64,000 nt of DNA from Chloroflexota bacterium (GTDB lineage Bacteria; Chloroflexota; Dehalococcoidia; DSTF01; RBG-16-68-14). Below are positions 34,181 to 42,700 of the stretch, piece by piece. The DNA lies in the NCBI GenBank assembly GCA_029262675.1, contig JAJCYW010000004.1:1-64000 (forward strand). The letters run 5' to 3'. The number at the start of each line of letters is the position of its first letter. Position 1 is the stretch's first letter. Position numbers and translations under genes: made by a program. A model generated the notes under the pieces. It worked only from the letters and a program-made list of their open reading frames with translations. It did no database searches and had not been told where the DNA came from.

Positions 34181-34516
34181 TCACGACTGCTCCTGGCCGC
34201 CGCGCGTCTTTCTTAGAATCGACAGTCCCCAGACAGCGACGGCCGTGATCACGGCGATGCGCAGGCCGCGGCGGAATCGCGAACGCCGTCGCGAGGGCGC
34301 CGCCTCGCCGGCGGGCAATTCGCGCCAGGCACTGAGCATGATCTCCGCGACGGCCGCGGCTTCGCTCTCGCCTTCCACCACGTGTTCGACGTTCGCCGGG
34401 TCGCGCCAGATGGCGTCGGTGCGCTCGCGGCCCAGGCGGCTCTCCAACCGCTCGCGAAGTTCTGTAGCTAACTGTTCGTTCGTCTTCGTGGGTTTCGTGC
34501 CGTTGCCTGAGGACAC
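34181..34516 (-). CDS. Small protein with C-terminal membrane helix
   Basis: 111 residues from a GTG at 34516 preceded by AAAGGAG at good spacing; the frame extends to 34585 without such a site. A helical cytoplasmic part (about 12-75) is followed by an Arg-rich stretch and one transmembrane segment (about 88-103). No recognised family. Confidence 0.55.
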   Translation of the reverse strand: MSSGNGTKPTKTNEQLATELRERLESRLGRERTDAIWRDPANVEHVVEGESEAAAVAEIMLSAWRELPAGEAAPSRRRSRFRRGLRIAVITAVAVWGLSILRKTRGGQEQS

Positions 34517-34887
34517 TGTCGTGACTCCTTTCGCCGCTACCGGCGCCGTACGAACGCCGCCCGGCGGCTCGGCAGTTGACTGCAAGATGCGCTGCCGGCG
34601 GTCTAGTGTACCAGAACGGAAATCGCCTCAGTGAACGGTGTCGCCGCTGCGTTTGCAGCGCCGCCGCTGCCTTTGCAGCGCCGACGCTGCCTTTGCAGCG
34701 CCGCCGCCTGGAGGTCGCACGAGGATCCCAGGCGAGATCCCGCGATCGAGCGCCGGAAACCCTTAGAGGCCTCTGACATTTCCCTCAGAGGATTTCAATC
34801 TGATTCCTGCCGGCCGTGACCGTTCCTAGGCCGCGCCGGCGCGTAGACTCGTTGATCAGACAACAGAATAGTAGCTGGGGGGTTGGG
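34517..34887. other. Intergenic region with 20-bp tandem repeats
   Basis: This gap lies between the small membrane-protein gene (minus) and the Tad-associated operon (plus). Besides the tandem repeat at 34652-34711 I see no gene. A promoter for the plus-strand operon should lie in 34760-34880, but no convincing hexamer pair is visible. Confidence 0.4.
34652..34711 (+). repeat. 20-bp tandem repeat, three copies
   Basis: The unit TTTGCAGCGCCGCCGCTGCC occurs at 34652-34671. It recurs with one change at 34672-34691 and with a degraded end at 34692-34711. A partial unit precedes it. Slippage-prone; no coding evidence. Confidence 0.75.
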
Positions 34888-35319
34888 GTGAACGCACTCG
34901 TTCTGGTGGTAGACATCGCGGGGTCGCCGGGTGGGCCGGCGGCGGAGACAGACATCGGCGAGCAACTGGCGGCCTGCGGGTTCCATGTGCGGGCGGCGCG
35001 GGACTTCGAATCCGCGGCGGCGCTCCTCCACCGGCAGCGGCCGGACGGCGTGGTGGTGTACGCGGGCAGCAGGCGGGCTCGGGAGTACGAGGACGTGCTC
35101 TGGACGATGGAGGGCGCGCCGCTGGCCGTCGCCATCGATACGAACGACGCCGACCTGGTCATCGGCTGGCTGGAGGCTGGCGCGGACACCGTCCTGGCCT
35201 GTCCGCTCTCCAAGCGAGAGCTGGCCGCACGCGTCAACGCCGTGATGGGCAGGCCGGCGCGGGCTATCCGCCCGTCGGCGCGCGTCCGGCCGGCGCGGAC
35301 CGCGGCGCGGGCAGGATAG
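34888..35319 (+). CDS. Degenerate receiver-domain protein
   Basis: 143 residues from a GTG at 34888 with a G-rich Shine-Dalgarno. The fold pattern resembles a response-regulator receiver: LVLVVDIAG, CGFHVRAARDFESAAALL, RPDGVVVYAG, PLAVAIDT, LEAGADTVLACPLSKREL. The phospho-acceptor Asp position (usually LLD) reads VVYAG, so it is probably not phosphorylated. The C-terminal tail is basic. It heads the Tad operon region and resembles the receiver part of CpaE at 38746. Confidence 0.6.
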   Translation: MNALVLVVDIAGSPGGPAAETDIGEQLAACGFHVRAARDFESAAALLHRQRPDGVVVYAGSRRAREYEDVLWTMEGAPLAVAIDTNDADLVIGWLEAGADTVLACPLSKRELAARVNAVMGRPARAIRPSARVRPARTAARAG

Positions 35320-35346
35320 GAGGACATCGCGGAGAGAGAGAACAAG

Positions 35347-35430
35347 ATGACGATTCGAAGCCCAGCGTCAGTGCTGTTACAGCCGCGCTGCCGTAACATC
35401 GCTGCGATACGGGGGATGGTAGCGCTGTGA
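35347..35430 (+). CDS. Possible 27-residue leader ORF
   Basis: An ATG at 35347 with a purine-rich GGAGAGAGAG upstream opens 27 codons. The stop (35428-35430) overlaps the GTG of the next gene (35427), a GTGA arrangement typical of translational coupling. The peptide has no recognisable features and is not pilin-like. It could tune expression of the following gene. Confidence 0.35.
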   Translation: MTIRSPASVLLQPRCRNIAAIRGMVAL

Positions 35431-35942
35431 ACGGCACAGTGGCGCAGACCCGGCAGGTGGATGTCGAGGAGCTCGTCGAAGGCGCGAAAGCGGCCGTTTC
35501 GTCGGAGATACGGCGACGGCGTCTGCGCGTTTCGGCAGCCCCTTCGAGGGCACCGCCGAAGAGAGGAAGCGAGGCGGCGGTAGGAGCCAACGCCGACCCG
35601 GTAAGGATGCGCCGGATGCTCATCACGCTGCTCCGGATCGCCGCCACGCTTGTGCCTCGCGGAACCCACATCGCCGTCGAGGCAGTCGCTGATGACGCGG
35701 AGATGCTTGCGCGCGTATCTGCGACGAGCCCCGCCGGCATCGATGGACGGCCTGCCGATTTCTCGCACGTGCTGGGCGAACAAGCGGACACTATCTTGGC
35801 GGCCTCCCGCGCTGCCGAGCGCCAGGGCGGCCTGCTGTGGATGGAGCTGTCCGGCAGCACGGCGCTTGAATTGTGTTTGACGCTGCCCGTCTCAGACGGG
35901 AAGCGGCCTCTCGGGACGGCGCGCAAGGCCGGGCTCCGCTGA
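35427..35942 (+). CDS. Degenerate histidine-kinase ATPase-like protein
   Basis: 171 residues from a GTG. The middle and end follow a HATPase_c plan. ANADPVRMRRMLITLLRIA stands where DPxRLRQVLxNLLxNA is usual, and ILAASRAAERQGGLLWMEL and CLTLPVSDG are the typical late strand-helix and terminal strand. The N-box Asn and the G1 DxG motif are not intact, so ATP binding is doubtful. No dimerisation His is present. It overlaps tadE by 1 bp (TGATG). Confidence 0.55.
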   Translation: MNGTVAQTRQVDVEELVEGAKAAVSSEIRRRRLRVSAAPSRAPPKRGSEAAVGANADPVRMRRMLITLLRIAATLVPRGTHIAVEAVADDAEMLARVSATSPAGIDGRPADFSHVLGEQADTILAASRAAERQGGLLWMELSGSTALELCLTLPVSDGKRPLGTARKAGLR

Positions 35943-36502
35943 TGCGTTTCGATACCATGCGGAACGCCGCCCGGCGCGTGTGGAACAGCGCCCGCGTATG
36001 CTCACGCGACGGCCGCCGCGAGCGCGGACAGACGCTGTTGGAGTTCGCCTTCGCCGCGCCGCTGCTGCTGGTGTTTCTGCTGGCGATCGTCGACTTCGGC
36101 ATCGCCATCGACCGCCGCATCGTGCTCGACCACGCTGTCCGAGAAGGCGCGCGCTTCGCGGCAGTCGGCGGCGATGCGTTCGTCACGGGCGTGCCCGCCT
36201 CCGCGGAAGAAATCGAACAGTACACGGAGCGCCAGTCTCAGGGCATTGCGGACGCGGCCGGCGCGACCGGCAGCGACAACTACATTGATGTCTGTTACGC
36301 CGATGCGAACGGCAACGGCTTCGGTGATGTAGGGGAAGAAGTCAGAGTCGACGTCAGGTACAAACACCCCTTCGTCACCGGCTTTACGTCGTTCTTTAAT
36401 CTGGGGCTGGCCCCCATCGTGATGGAACCCAGCGCCAGTGCGCGCATCGAACAGCCGCTGCCGGGAGACGTGCCGTCGACGATGGAGACGACCGGATGCT
36501 AG
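35942..36502 (+). CDS. tadE: TadE-family pilus assembly protein
   Basis: 186 residues. A prepilin-like N-terminal RGQTLLEFAFAAPLLLVFLLAIVDFG contains the TadE signature (quoted core: QTLLEFA with Glu5-like residue and one transmembrane helix). An extracytoplasmic domain with calcium-loop-like DANGNGFGD follows. TadE-like pseudopilins are processed and take part in Tad/Flp secretion. The ATG overlaps the preceding stop. The gene overlaps tadG by 7 bp. Confidence 0.82.
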   Translation: MRFDTMRNAARRVWNSARVCSRDGRRERGQTLLEFAFAAPLLLVFLLAIVDFGIAIDRRIVLDHAVREGARFAAVGGDAFVTGVPASAEEIEQYTERQSQGIADAAGATGSDNYIDVCYADANGNGFGDVGEEVRVDVRYKHPFVTGFTSFFNLGLAPIVMEPSASARIEQPLPGDVPSTMETTGC

Positions 36503-37845
36503 CGGCGATGCGCGGCGAACGCGGCCAAGCGCTGATCCTCTTCGTCGGTGCGTTCACCGTGATCCTCGTCGTGGCTGCAATCGTCATCGACTTCGGACTC
36601 TGGATGGCCGAGCGCAGGTCGATGCAGCGCGCGGCCGACCTAGCCGCCGCGGCCGGCGCGCAAGAACTGTTCATCGAACGAAACTGGGCGACCATCGACA
36701 CGGACGTGAAGGCGTACGCACGTAACAACGGTTATGAAGACGGCTTCGATGGTGTGACCGTGACCGTGGAGCCGCTCTGCCGCAACCAGCTCGCGACGCC
36801 GCCGGACGGCATCTGCACAACCGCGCCCGGCGCCGCCAGCAGCGACTGCATTCCCGATCCCGTCTTCGCCGACTGCGACAGCCTGCGCGTGACGATCAGC
36901 AAGCCGGCAAGCCGCCTATTCACGTCGATCTTCGGCATCAGCACGGACATCTCGGCTGCCGCGGCGGCGGGCGTGCAGTTCGGCGGCGGCGGGACGGGCG
37001 GCGGTGGCGGCGCCGTGCAGCAGACCGTGATCCTGCTGGACGCCCAGGGCCGCATGGGCAACCTGTGCGGTACCTATCCGGATGAATGCCCGATGACGCT
37101 GGCTAGGAATGAAGCGCATGGGCTTACAGACCTGCTGCTGGACGGCGACGGACTGCGCCAGGTGGGGTTCGCCGCGTTCACGTATTGCTACGAAGGACCG
37201 CCAAACTACCCGCTGCCCTCCGGGCCGAATAACCCCTGCGTTCCCGTGGACGAGATCACGCCGCTCACGGACGACGAAGCGCTGCTGCATGTGGACATTG
37301 CCGCGACGCACGCTCACTCCAGCGGCGTGGCGAATGTCTGCCTCCCGCTGCTGGAGGCGGTAAAGATGTTTGTAGCGCAACCAACGACGCTGAGCCGCGC
37401 CGTTGTCCTCCTCACCGACGGCGACAATCGCTACAACCACAACACGTATTTCGAAAGTCGCGGCTACCCGCCGCCGGAATGCCGTCCTGCGCCGTATGAC
37501 GAGACGCAGCCCCCGCGTTATGGCGCCTGCGAAAGCCCCGTGCCGGAAGAGTTGCGGCTGGACCTGCTCACGATTCAGGTCGCGAACGACTTGAAGGCAC
37601 TGGGCGCGGAGATCTACGTGGTGGCCTACAACGTTTGCGGCCCGGAGGACGGAAATTCGATTGACAGCCCCGGCTACTGCAACGCGATTGGCCTGGACAA
37701 TGCGCACGACAACATCGCCAACCAAAGACTATTGAAGTGCGTCGCGACGTCGCCGGAGCACTACTTCCCCGTGACCAGTCCAGAGCTGCCCGGCACGTTC
37801 CGGGACGTGGCGCTGGAGCTATCGAATCGCGGGCTGCTCCAGTAG
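36496..37845 (+). CDS. tadG: TadG-like protein with von Willebrand A-type domain
   Basis: 449 residues. The N-terminus ERGQALILFVGAF with one helix is the TadG (putative Flp pilus-assembly) motif, followed by a RSMQRAADLAAAAGAQ region. A Gly-rich linker (about 160-172) leads to a vWA-like domain (about 175-445) with VILLDAQGRM, VVLLTDGDN and IYVVAYN. The MIDAS DxSxS is altered to DAQGR, so metal binding may be weak. It is exposed outside the membrane. Confidence 0.8.
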   Translation: MLAAMRGERGQALILFVGAFTVILVVAAIVIDFGLWMAERRSMQRAADLAAAAGAQELFIERNWATIDTDVKAYARNNGYEDGFDGVTVTVEPLCRNQLATPPDGICTTAPGAASSDCIPDPVFADCDSLRVTISKPASRLFTSIFGISTDISAAAAAGVQFGGGGTGGGGGAVQQTVILLDAQGRMGNLCGTYPDECPMTLARNEAHGLTDLLLDGDGLRQVGFAAFTYCYEGPPNYPLPSGPNNPCVPVDEITPLTDDEALLHVDIAATHAHSSGVANVCLPLLEAVKMFVAQPTTLSRAVVLLTDGDNRYNHNTYFESRGYPPPECRPAPYDETQPPRYGACESPVPEELRLDLLTIQVANDLKALGAEIYVVAYNVCGPEDGNSIDSPGYCNAIGLDNAHDNIANQRLLKCVATSPEHYFPVTSPELPGTFRDVALELSNRGLLQ

Positions 37846-37880
37846 GCGCAGCACGGCAGCGGCAGATCAAGGAGAACAGT

Positions 37881-38732
37881 ATGGCAGCGGTGATGACGGC
37901 AACGCCTGAGGCCAGGAGCAGAGCGCTGATGGCGGGGGCGCTGCTCTTCGCGTTGATCGCGGCAGTCCTGGTGTTCGTCGCGCTGCAGAGCCGTGGCGGG
38001 GACGGCGGCGGTAGCAGCAGCGCCGCACCGGTCGCGATGGCGCCCGTCGTCGTCGCCTCGCAGGGAATCGCCGCGAACACGAAGCTGACGGCAGACATGC
38101 TGGAGGTGCGGCAACTGCCGGATGCCGCGCAGCTCGCCGGCGCGTTCACTTCCACGGCAGCCGTGATCGGCCTACCGGTGCGCTACCCGATCGAGAAGGG
38201 AGAGCAGCTCACGCCGGCCAAGGTCGGCCTCCAACAGATCGACGATGAGGGCGACGTTGCGCTGATACTGCCGGCCGGGAAGCGCGCCGTGTCCGTGCCA
38301 CTGACCGAGGTCACCGGCGTCGGCGGGATGCTGCTGCCGGGCAACTTTGTCGATGTCGTCGCCGTCTACCCCAACGGTATTCGCTCGTCGGCCGAAGAGA
38401 CGTTCGCGGTCGGTACATCATTTGTGCTGCTGCAGGACATCGAGGTGCTCGCCGTAGGTGAGGAGGCGCTGGAAGCAATCCCTGCGGCGGCCGCTGCGTC
38501 GAGCGGAGGCGCGGACGCCGGGTCGAGCGGCCTGCGTCCAGACGATGTGGAGCAGCAGCCGGACGCGCGCAGTGCTACGCTGGCCGTCACGCCGGGCCAG
38601 GCGCAGCACATAGCCTTGGTGCAGGAGACGGGCGGCAGGCTGTGGCTCTCGTTGCGGCCCGTGGGAGACCACGAGATCGTAGCGGCGGACGAGATCGACA
38701 TCGGGCAACTCGAAGCGCTGCTGGCGCCGTAG
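37881..38732 (+). CDS. cpaB: CpaB/RcpC-family pilus assembly protein
   Basis: 283 residues from the ATG at 37881 (AAGGAGA upstream). A single N-terminal helix (about 17-36) is followed by a SAF domain (VVVASQGIAANTKLTADML, about 55-75, and onward). An RcpC-like region follows with RAVSVPLTEVTGVGGMLLPGNFVDVVAVY (core: LLPGNFVDV). CpaB sits at the membrane and helps assemble the Tad machine. In monoderms it works without a secretin. Confidence 0.87.
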   Translation: MAAVMTATPEARSRALMAGALLFALIAAVLVFVALQSRGGDGGGSSSAAPVAMAPVVVASQGIAANTKLTADMLEVRQLPDAAQLAGAFTSTAAVIGLPVRYPIEKGEQLTPAKVGLQQIDDEGDVALILPAGKRAVSVPLTEVTGVGGMLLPGNFVDVVAVYPNGIRSSAEETFAVGTSFVLLQDIEVLAVGEEALEAIPAAAAASSGGADAGSSGLRPDDVEQQPDARSATLAVTPGQAQHIALVQETGGRLWLSLRPVGDHEIVAADEIDIGQLEALLAP

Positions 38733-38745
38733 AAGCGAGGACGAG

Positions 38746-39984
38746 ATGGCAAGCGTTCCGAGAGTGTTCATCATCGATCAAGACCCGGAGGTCCGGTACC
38801 AGATGCGGCGGCTCGTCGAAGAGGCCGGATTCGAGCCCGGGGGCGACGCCGGCCATGGTACGGAGGCCGTCGCGTTAGCCAATGAACAGCGGCCGCAGTT
38901 GGTGCTCTGCGGTCTCACGCAGCCGCTGGGCCGCGCGCTGCAGACCATGGAGGCAGTGCTGCACGACCTGCCAGAGACGCCCCTCATCGCGTACGCGGAG
39001 TCCAACGAGCTGGCCCTGGTCCGCCAGGCAATGCTGGCCGGCGCGCGCGACTTCCTCCAGGCGCCGTTCCATCCCGACGAGCTGCGGCGGTCGCTGGCCG
39101 CCGCCCTTGAGTCCGAAGAGCGACGGCGGTTGCGCCAGTCCGGCGACGGCCTGGGTCCGCGCGGAACCATCATCGCCAGCTACGGCGCGAAGGGAGGCGT
39201 GGGCAAGACGACGCTCTCCGCGAACCTCGCCGTTGCGTTCACACGCCTGGAGACGCAGAGCGTGGTGCTGGTCGATGCCGACGACTCCTTCGGCGACGCC
39301 GCGGCCAGTCTCGGCATCGGCGGGGGCCACAGCGTTACCGACGCCATTCGCGACGCAGCTTCTGGCGGCGACGTGAGGCGCTTTCTCAGCCACCACGAAT
39401 GCGGACTCGCTGTGCTGTCCGCTCCAGCGAGCCCGTTCGAGTGGCGCGGCATCTCTGGCGACCAACTCCAGCACACGCTCGTCGAACTCTCGCGCCAGTT
39501 CGACCTCGTCGTCGTCGACACGGCCAGCACGCTCAACGAGATCAGCGTCGCTACGCTAGAGGTGGCGTCGCTCGTGTTGTGGGTGACGACGCTCGACTAC
39601 GCCAGCGCCCACGACTCGTTGCGCGCGCTGCAGGCGATCCGCTCCCTGCAACTGGAAGACGAGCGCATACGGGTCGTGCTGAACGCGACGGCTGTGGACA
39701 CGGACGTCAGCCCGGCCAGCGTGGAGGAGGCGCTGGGCCGTCCGATCTTCTGGTCGCTGCCGTACGACCGCGAGCTTCGGCGCAGCGCCCAGCTCGGACG
39801 CTCCGTCGTTGATGCCTCGCCGGCCAGCCCGGCAGCCGTCAGCTTCCGCGACTTGGCCGGGGTGCTCACCGGCGCATCCCCCGCTCCGCACAGGGAAGGC
39901 GTGCTGCGTCGCCTGTTTGGTAGCGGTAGGGGCAACGGCAACGGCCGCAGCAGTGAGCAGGCGGTCGGCGCGGGGCAGTCGTGA
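38746..39984 (+). CDS. cpaE: CpaE/TadZ: receiver-like plus MinD/ParA-type ATPase
   Basis: 412 residues. The N-terminal receiver-like domain (about 5-125) has IIDQDPEVRYQM but no phospho-Asp at LVLCGLTQ. The C-terminal ATPase has deviant Walker A GAKGGVGKTT (about 146-155), VLVDADDSFGDA and DLVVVDTAST. CpaE/TadZ positions the Tad complex at the cell pole. The stop overlaps the tadB start by 4 bp. A cpaF gene normally stands between these two and is absent here. Confidence 0.88.
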   Translation: MASVPRVFIIDQDPEVRYQMRRLVEEAGFEPGGDAGHGTEAVALANEQRPQLVLCGLTQPLGRALQTMEAVLHDLPETPLIAYAESNELALVRQAMLAGARDFLQAPFHPDELRRSLAAALESEERRRLRQSGDGLGPRGTIIASYGAKGGVGKTTLSANLAVAFTRLETQSVVLVDADDSFGDAAASLGIGGGHSVTDAIRDAASGGDVRRFLSHHECGLAVLSAPASPFEWRGISGDQLQHTLVELSRQFDLVVVDTASTLNEISVATLEVASLVLWVTTLDYASAHDSLRALQAIRSLQLEDERIRVVLNATAVDTDVSPASVEEALGRPIFWSLPYDRELRRSAQLGRSVVDASPASPAAVSFRDLAGVLTGASPAPHREGVLRRLFGSGRGNGNGRSSEQAVGAGQS

Positions 39985-40955
39985 CCGCGTTCGCCGCGGC
40001 GTTCTTCGTCTTCCTCGCCTGCTGCGCGACCGGCGCAGCGCTCGCACTGCGCGGCCGGCGCGGCGGCGATTCCGATCAACGTCTGCGCGCGCTGCGCACG
40101 GAACCTGACGCGGAAGTTGTGGGGCGCGAGTTGCTCGGCCTGCCGCGCTCTAGGCCGGGCAGACGGGCGCTCGTAGGCCGCTGGCTCGCTCGCGGTGATG
40201 GTGCGCGGGCCGCCGGGATGCGGCTACGACAGGCCGGCATCCCGCTGCGGCCGGGCGAGTACCTGCTTGTGCGGCTGCTGGTCGGACTGATCGGCTTCAT
40301 TGTGCCGCTCCTCGCATTCCAGGGCGGCGTGGCGGGAGTCGCGCTGGGAGTCTTAGGCGCGCTCGCGGGGTTCGCTGCGCCCGCGCTCTACGTAGCGTCG
40401 GCGCGAGGCCGGCGCATCGCGCGAATTGAGAAGCAGCTGATCGAATTCTTGCCCGCACTGGCGTCGTCGCTGCGCTCCGGCTTCGCGTTCCAGCCCGCGA
40501 TGGAGACGGCGCTGCAACAGGTCGGACCGCCGCTGAACGAAGAGCTGGCGGCCGCACTGCGCGACATCACGTTGGGTGCCTCGACGACGTTGGCGCTGCG
40601 AGACCTGGGGCAGCGCGTGGACAGCGTCGATCTCGACATGGTGATCACGGCCATCCTCGTCCAGCGGACGACGGGCGGCAACCTGCCGGAGATCCTGGAC
40701 CACACCGCCGAGACGCTCCGCGACCGCGAGCGCGTGCGGGGAGACGTGCGGACGTTCACGGCGCAGCAGCGCCTGACGGGGCTGATCCTATCGACGTATC
40801 CGGTCGTGGTTGGGCTGGCGCTGCTAGCGCTCATGCCGTCGATCTGGTCGAAATTGCTAACGGAGCCGGCCGGGCAGCTCCAGCTCGCGGTGGCGCTGGG
40901 CCTGCAGATCGTGGGTTTCTTCGGCATCCGCCGCGCGCTGCGCATCGACGTGTAG
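39981..40955 (+). CDS. tadB: TadB-type inner-membrane platform protein (GspF family)
   Basis: 324 residues. N-terminal helix, then paired helices near residues 88-135, a cytoplasmic GspF/T2SSF domain (about 155-280; LIEFLPALASSLRSGFAF region, ETALQQVGPPL, TTGGNLPEIL), and two C-terminal helices. TadB and TadC form the platform on which the motor ATPase acts. GTG/ATG overlap with cpaE. Confidence 0.87.
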   Translation: MTAFAAAFFVFLACCATGAALALRGRRGGDSDQRLRALRTEPDAEVVGRELLGLPRSRPGRRALVGRWLARGDGARAAGMRLRQAGIPLRPGEYLLVRLLVGLIGFIVPLLAFQGGVAGVALGVLGALAGFAAPALYVASARGRRIARIEKQLIEFLPALASSLRSGFAFQPAMETALQQVGPPLNEELAAALRDITLGASTTLALRDLGQRVDSVDLDMVITAILVQRTTGGNLPEILDHTAETLRDRERVRGDVRTFTAQQRLTGLILSTYPVVVGLALLALMPSIWSKLLTEPAGQLQLAVALGLQIVGFFGIRRALRIDV

Positions 40956-40964
40956 GGAGAGGTG

Positions 40965-41876
40965 ATGTTCGTCAACACCATTATCGCAGGTTCGGCGTTC
41001 GTCGCCGTCTTCTCGTTCGCGCTGTGGGCGCTGGAGGGCCTGCGCCGGCCCGCCGATGCGCGGTTGCGAGCGCTGGTAGTGCAGCGACGTCAGGGCGGCG
41101 AACCGTCGTCGTTGCCGTTCGCGCAGCGTGTCATCTCGCCCGCTGTCGATGGCTTCGGCAGGCGGCTGGGGGCGCTATTGCCTGGCGCGTTCATTCAGCG
41201 CACGGAACGGAAACTCATCACCGCGGGCGAGCCGCTTCGGACTGATGCCTTTCTCACGCTCGTCATCGGCTGCGCGGGCGGCGTTTCCGCGGCCTACGTC
41301 GTGCTGCTCCTTGCGATAACGGGTGGAGCGCCGCCGGTCGCGGCGCTGCTGGTCGCGCCAATGTTCGCGACGCTCGGCGCGGTTCTCCCGATTTTCTGGC
41401 TCTCGTCTCGGGCGCGCGCGCGCCAGCGGGCGATTCTAAGGTCGCTGCCGGACTCGTTGGGTCTGCTCACCGTTTGCGTAGAGGCGGGGCTAGGTCTGGA
41501 CGGCGCGTTCGCACAGGTGATGGAGAAGCAGCCGGGGCCGCTATCTGCGGAGATCCGCCGCACGCTGCAGGAAATGGGGGTCGGAAAGGCGCGGCGACAG
41601 GCGTTGCTAGACATGGCCGAGCGTGTGGACCTTGACGATGTGCGGATCTTCACCAGCGCCGTGATCCAGGCCGACCAGCTTGGTACCAGCCTGGCTCAGG
41701 CGCTGCGGGTGCAGTCGCAGAGCATGCGCGTGCGGCAGCGCCAACGCATCGAGCAGGAGGCGAGGCGGGCGCCGGTGAAGATGGTCTTTCCGCTGGTGTT
41801 TTGCCTGATGCCCTCGCTCTTTATCTTCATCCTCGGTCCGATCATCGTGACGGTGATCGAGTTCGTTTCGAACTGA
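40965..41876 (+). CDS. tadC: TadC-type inner-membrane platform protein (GspF family)
   Basis: 303 residues from the ATG at 40965 with AGGGAGAGG upstream. Membrane helices lie at the N-terminus and about 95-145. The T2SSF domain (about 165-290) has LLTVCVEAGLGLDGAF, MGVGKARRQALLDMAERVD and QADQLGTSLAQALRVQS. A final helix ends the protein. The stop overlaps the next gene (TGATG). Confidence 0.87.
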   Translation: MFVNTIIAGSAFVAVFSFALWALEGLRRPADARLRALVVQRRQGGEPSSLPFAQRVISPAVDGFGRRLGALLPGAFIQRTERKLITAGEPLRTDAFLTLVIGCAGGVSAAYVVLLLAITGGAPPVAALLVAPMFATLGAVLPIFWLSSRARARQRAILRSLPDSLGLLTVCVEAGLGLDGAFAQVMEKQPGPLSAEIRRTLQEMGVGKARRQALLDMAERVDLDDVRIFTSAVIQADQLGTSLAQALRVQSQSMRVRQRQRIEQEARRAPVKMVFPLVFCLMPSLFIFILGPIIVTVIEFVSN

Positions 41877-42700
41877 TGGAGCCCGGCACGATACCGCGTG
41901 ATCCCGCGCCGGCTCCCGTGGACAGCCTGCGCGCGCTGCACCTGCGGCCCGGCGCGCCGCGCGGCCTCGTCTCGGACGTGTACGACTATCTCGTGCGCAC
42001 ACTCGAATCGGCCGCGACGGATGACGCCACCGCCGACGCCGAGATCGATGCGATGCGGTCGACCTATGCCGCCGCGCTCGAGACGCTGGAACCGGCAGCG
42101 GACGTCGCCGGCGCGGATGGCGTCGGCGTGCGGGAGCGATCGCCGCTTGACCTGCTCTTCGTTCTGCCGGACGCGCCCGCGGAGATCGTGGAGGTCGCCT
42201 ACCGCTACTGGCGTCGCAGCTCGGCGCAACTTGCGGCGGCGGAGCCGGAGGCGTTCGAACGCGCGGACGACCGGATCGCGGCGCTGGGCCGTCCGCGGAC
42301 CGTGGACGCGGCGAACGGAGCCGCCGGCGACGACGCGGCGACGGCCGGCGCCTGGCTCGTCACGGACTCCGGCGCGCGCTACGCGGTCGGTGAGCGGCCG
42401 CTGCGCATCGGCGGCGACCCGACGTGCGACATCGTGACGGCCGCGAACGGCGCACGTTCTGGGGACGAAGCGCGTGTCTGGTCACACAGAGGCAGGCACC
42501 TGCTCCACGGCGTCGGCGCCGATGACGGCGGCGAAGGGGGGGAGGATCGCGCCGGTGTACGGGTCAACGGCGCGGCGGCGACGTGGGCGGTGCTGGATGG
42601 CGGCGATGTCCTGGAGATCGGCGGCGTCAGCTTCCGCTTCGAAGCGGCGGAGCCGCAGGAATCGCCTGAGCTTGAACCAAACGGTGCGTCCGCGCCTTAG
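41876..42700 (+). CDS. Tad-operon terminal protein with degenerate FHA-like domain
   Basis: 274 residues. The N-terminal about 150 residues are helical (DnaJ-like length, LFVLPDAPAEIVEVAYRYWRR) and may be a J-like or helical adaptor. The C-terminal about 110 residues follow an FHA beta-sandwich plan: PLRIGGDPTCDIV, WSHRGRHLL, GVRVNG, LDGGDVLEIGGVSFRF. Key FHA residues (RxG...S..H) are only partly kept, so phosphothreonine binding is uncertain. It is coupled to tadC and overlaps the glutamine-synthetase-family gene tail-to-tail by 4 bp. Confidence 0.55.
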   Translation: MEPGTIPRDPAPAPVDSLRALHLRPGAPRGLVSDVYDYLVRTLESAATDDATADAEIDAMRSTYAAALETLEPAADVAGADGVGVRERSPLDLLFVLPDAPAEIVEVAYRYWRRSSAQLAAAEPEAFERADDRIAALGRPRTVDAANGAAGDDAATAGAWLVTDSGARYAVGERPLRIGGDPTCDIVTAANGARSGDEARVWSHRGRHLLHGVGADDGGEGGEDRAGVRVNGAAATWAVLDGGDVLEIGGVSFRFEAAEPQESPELEPNGASAP

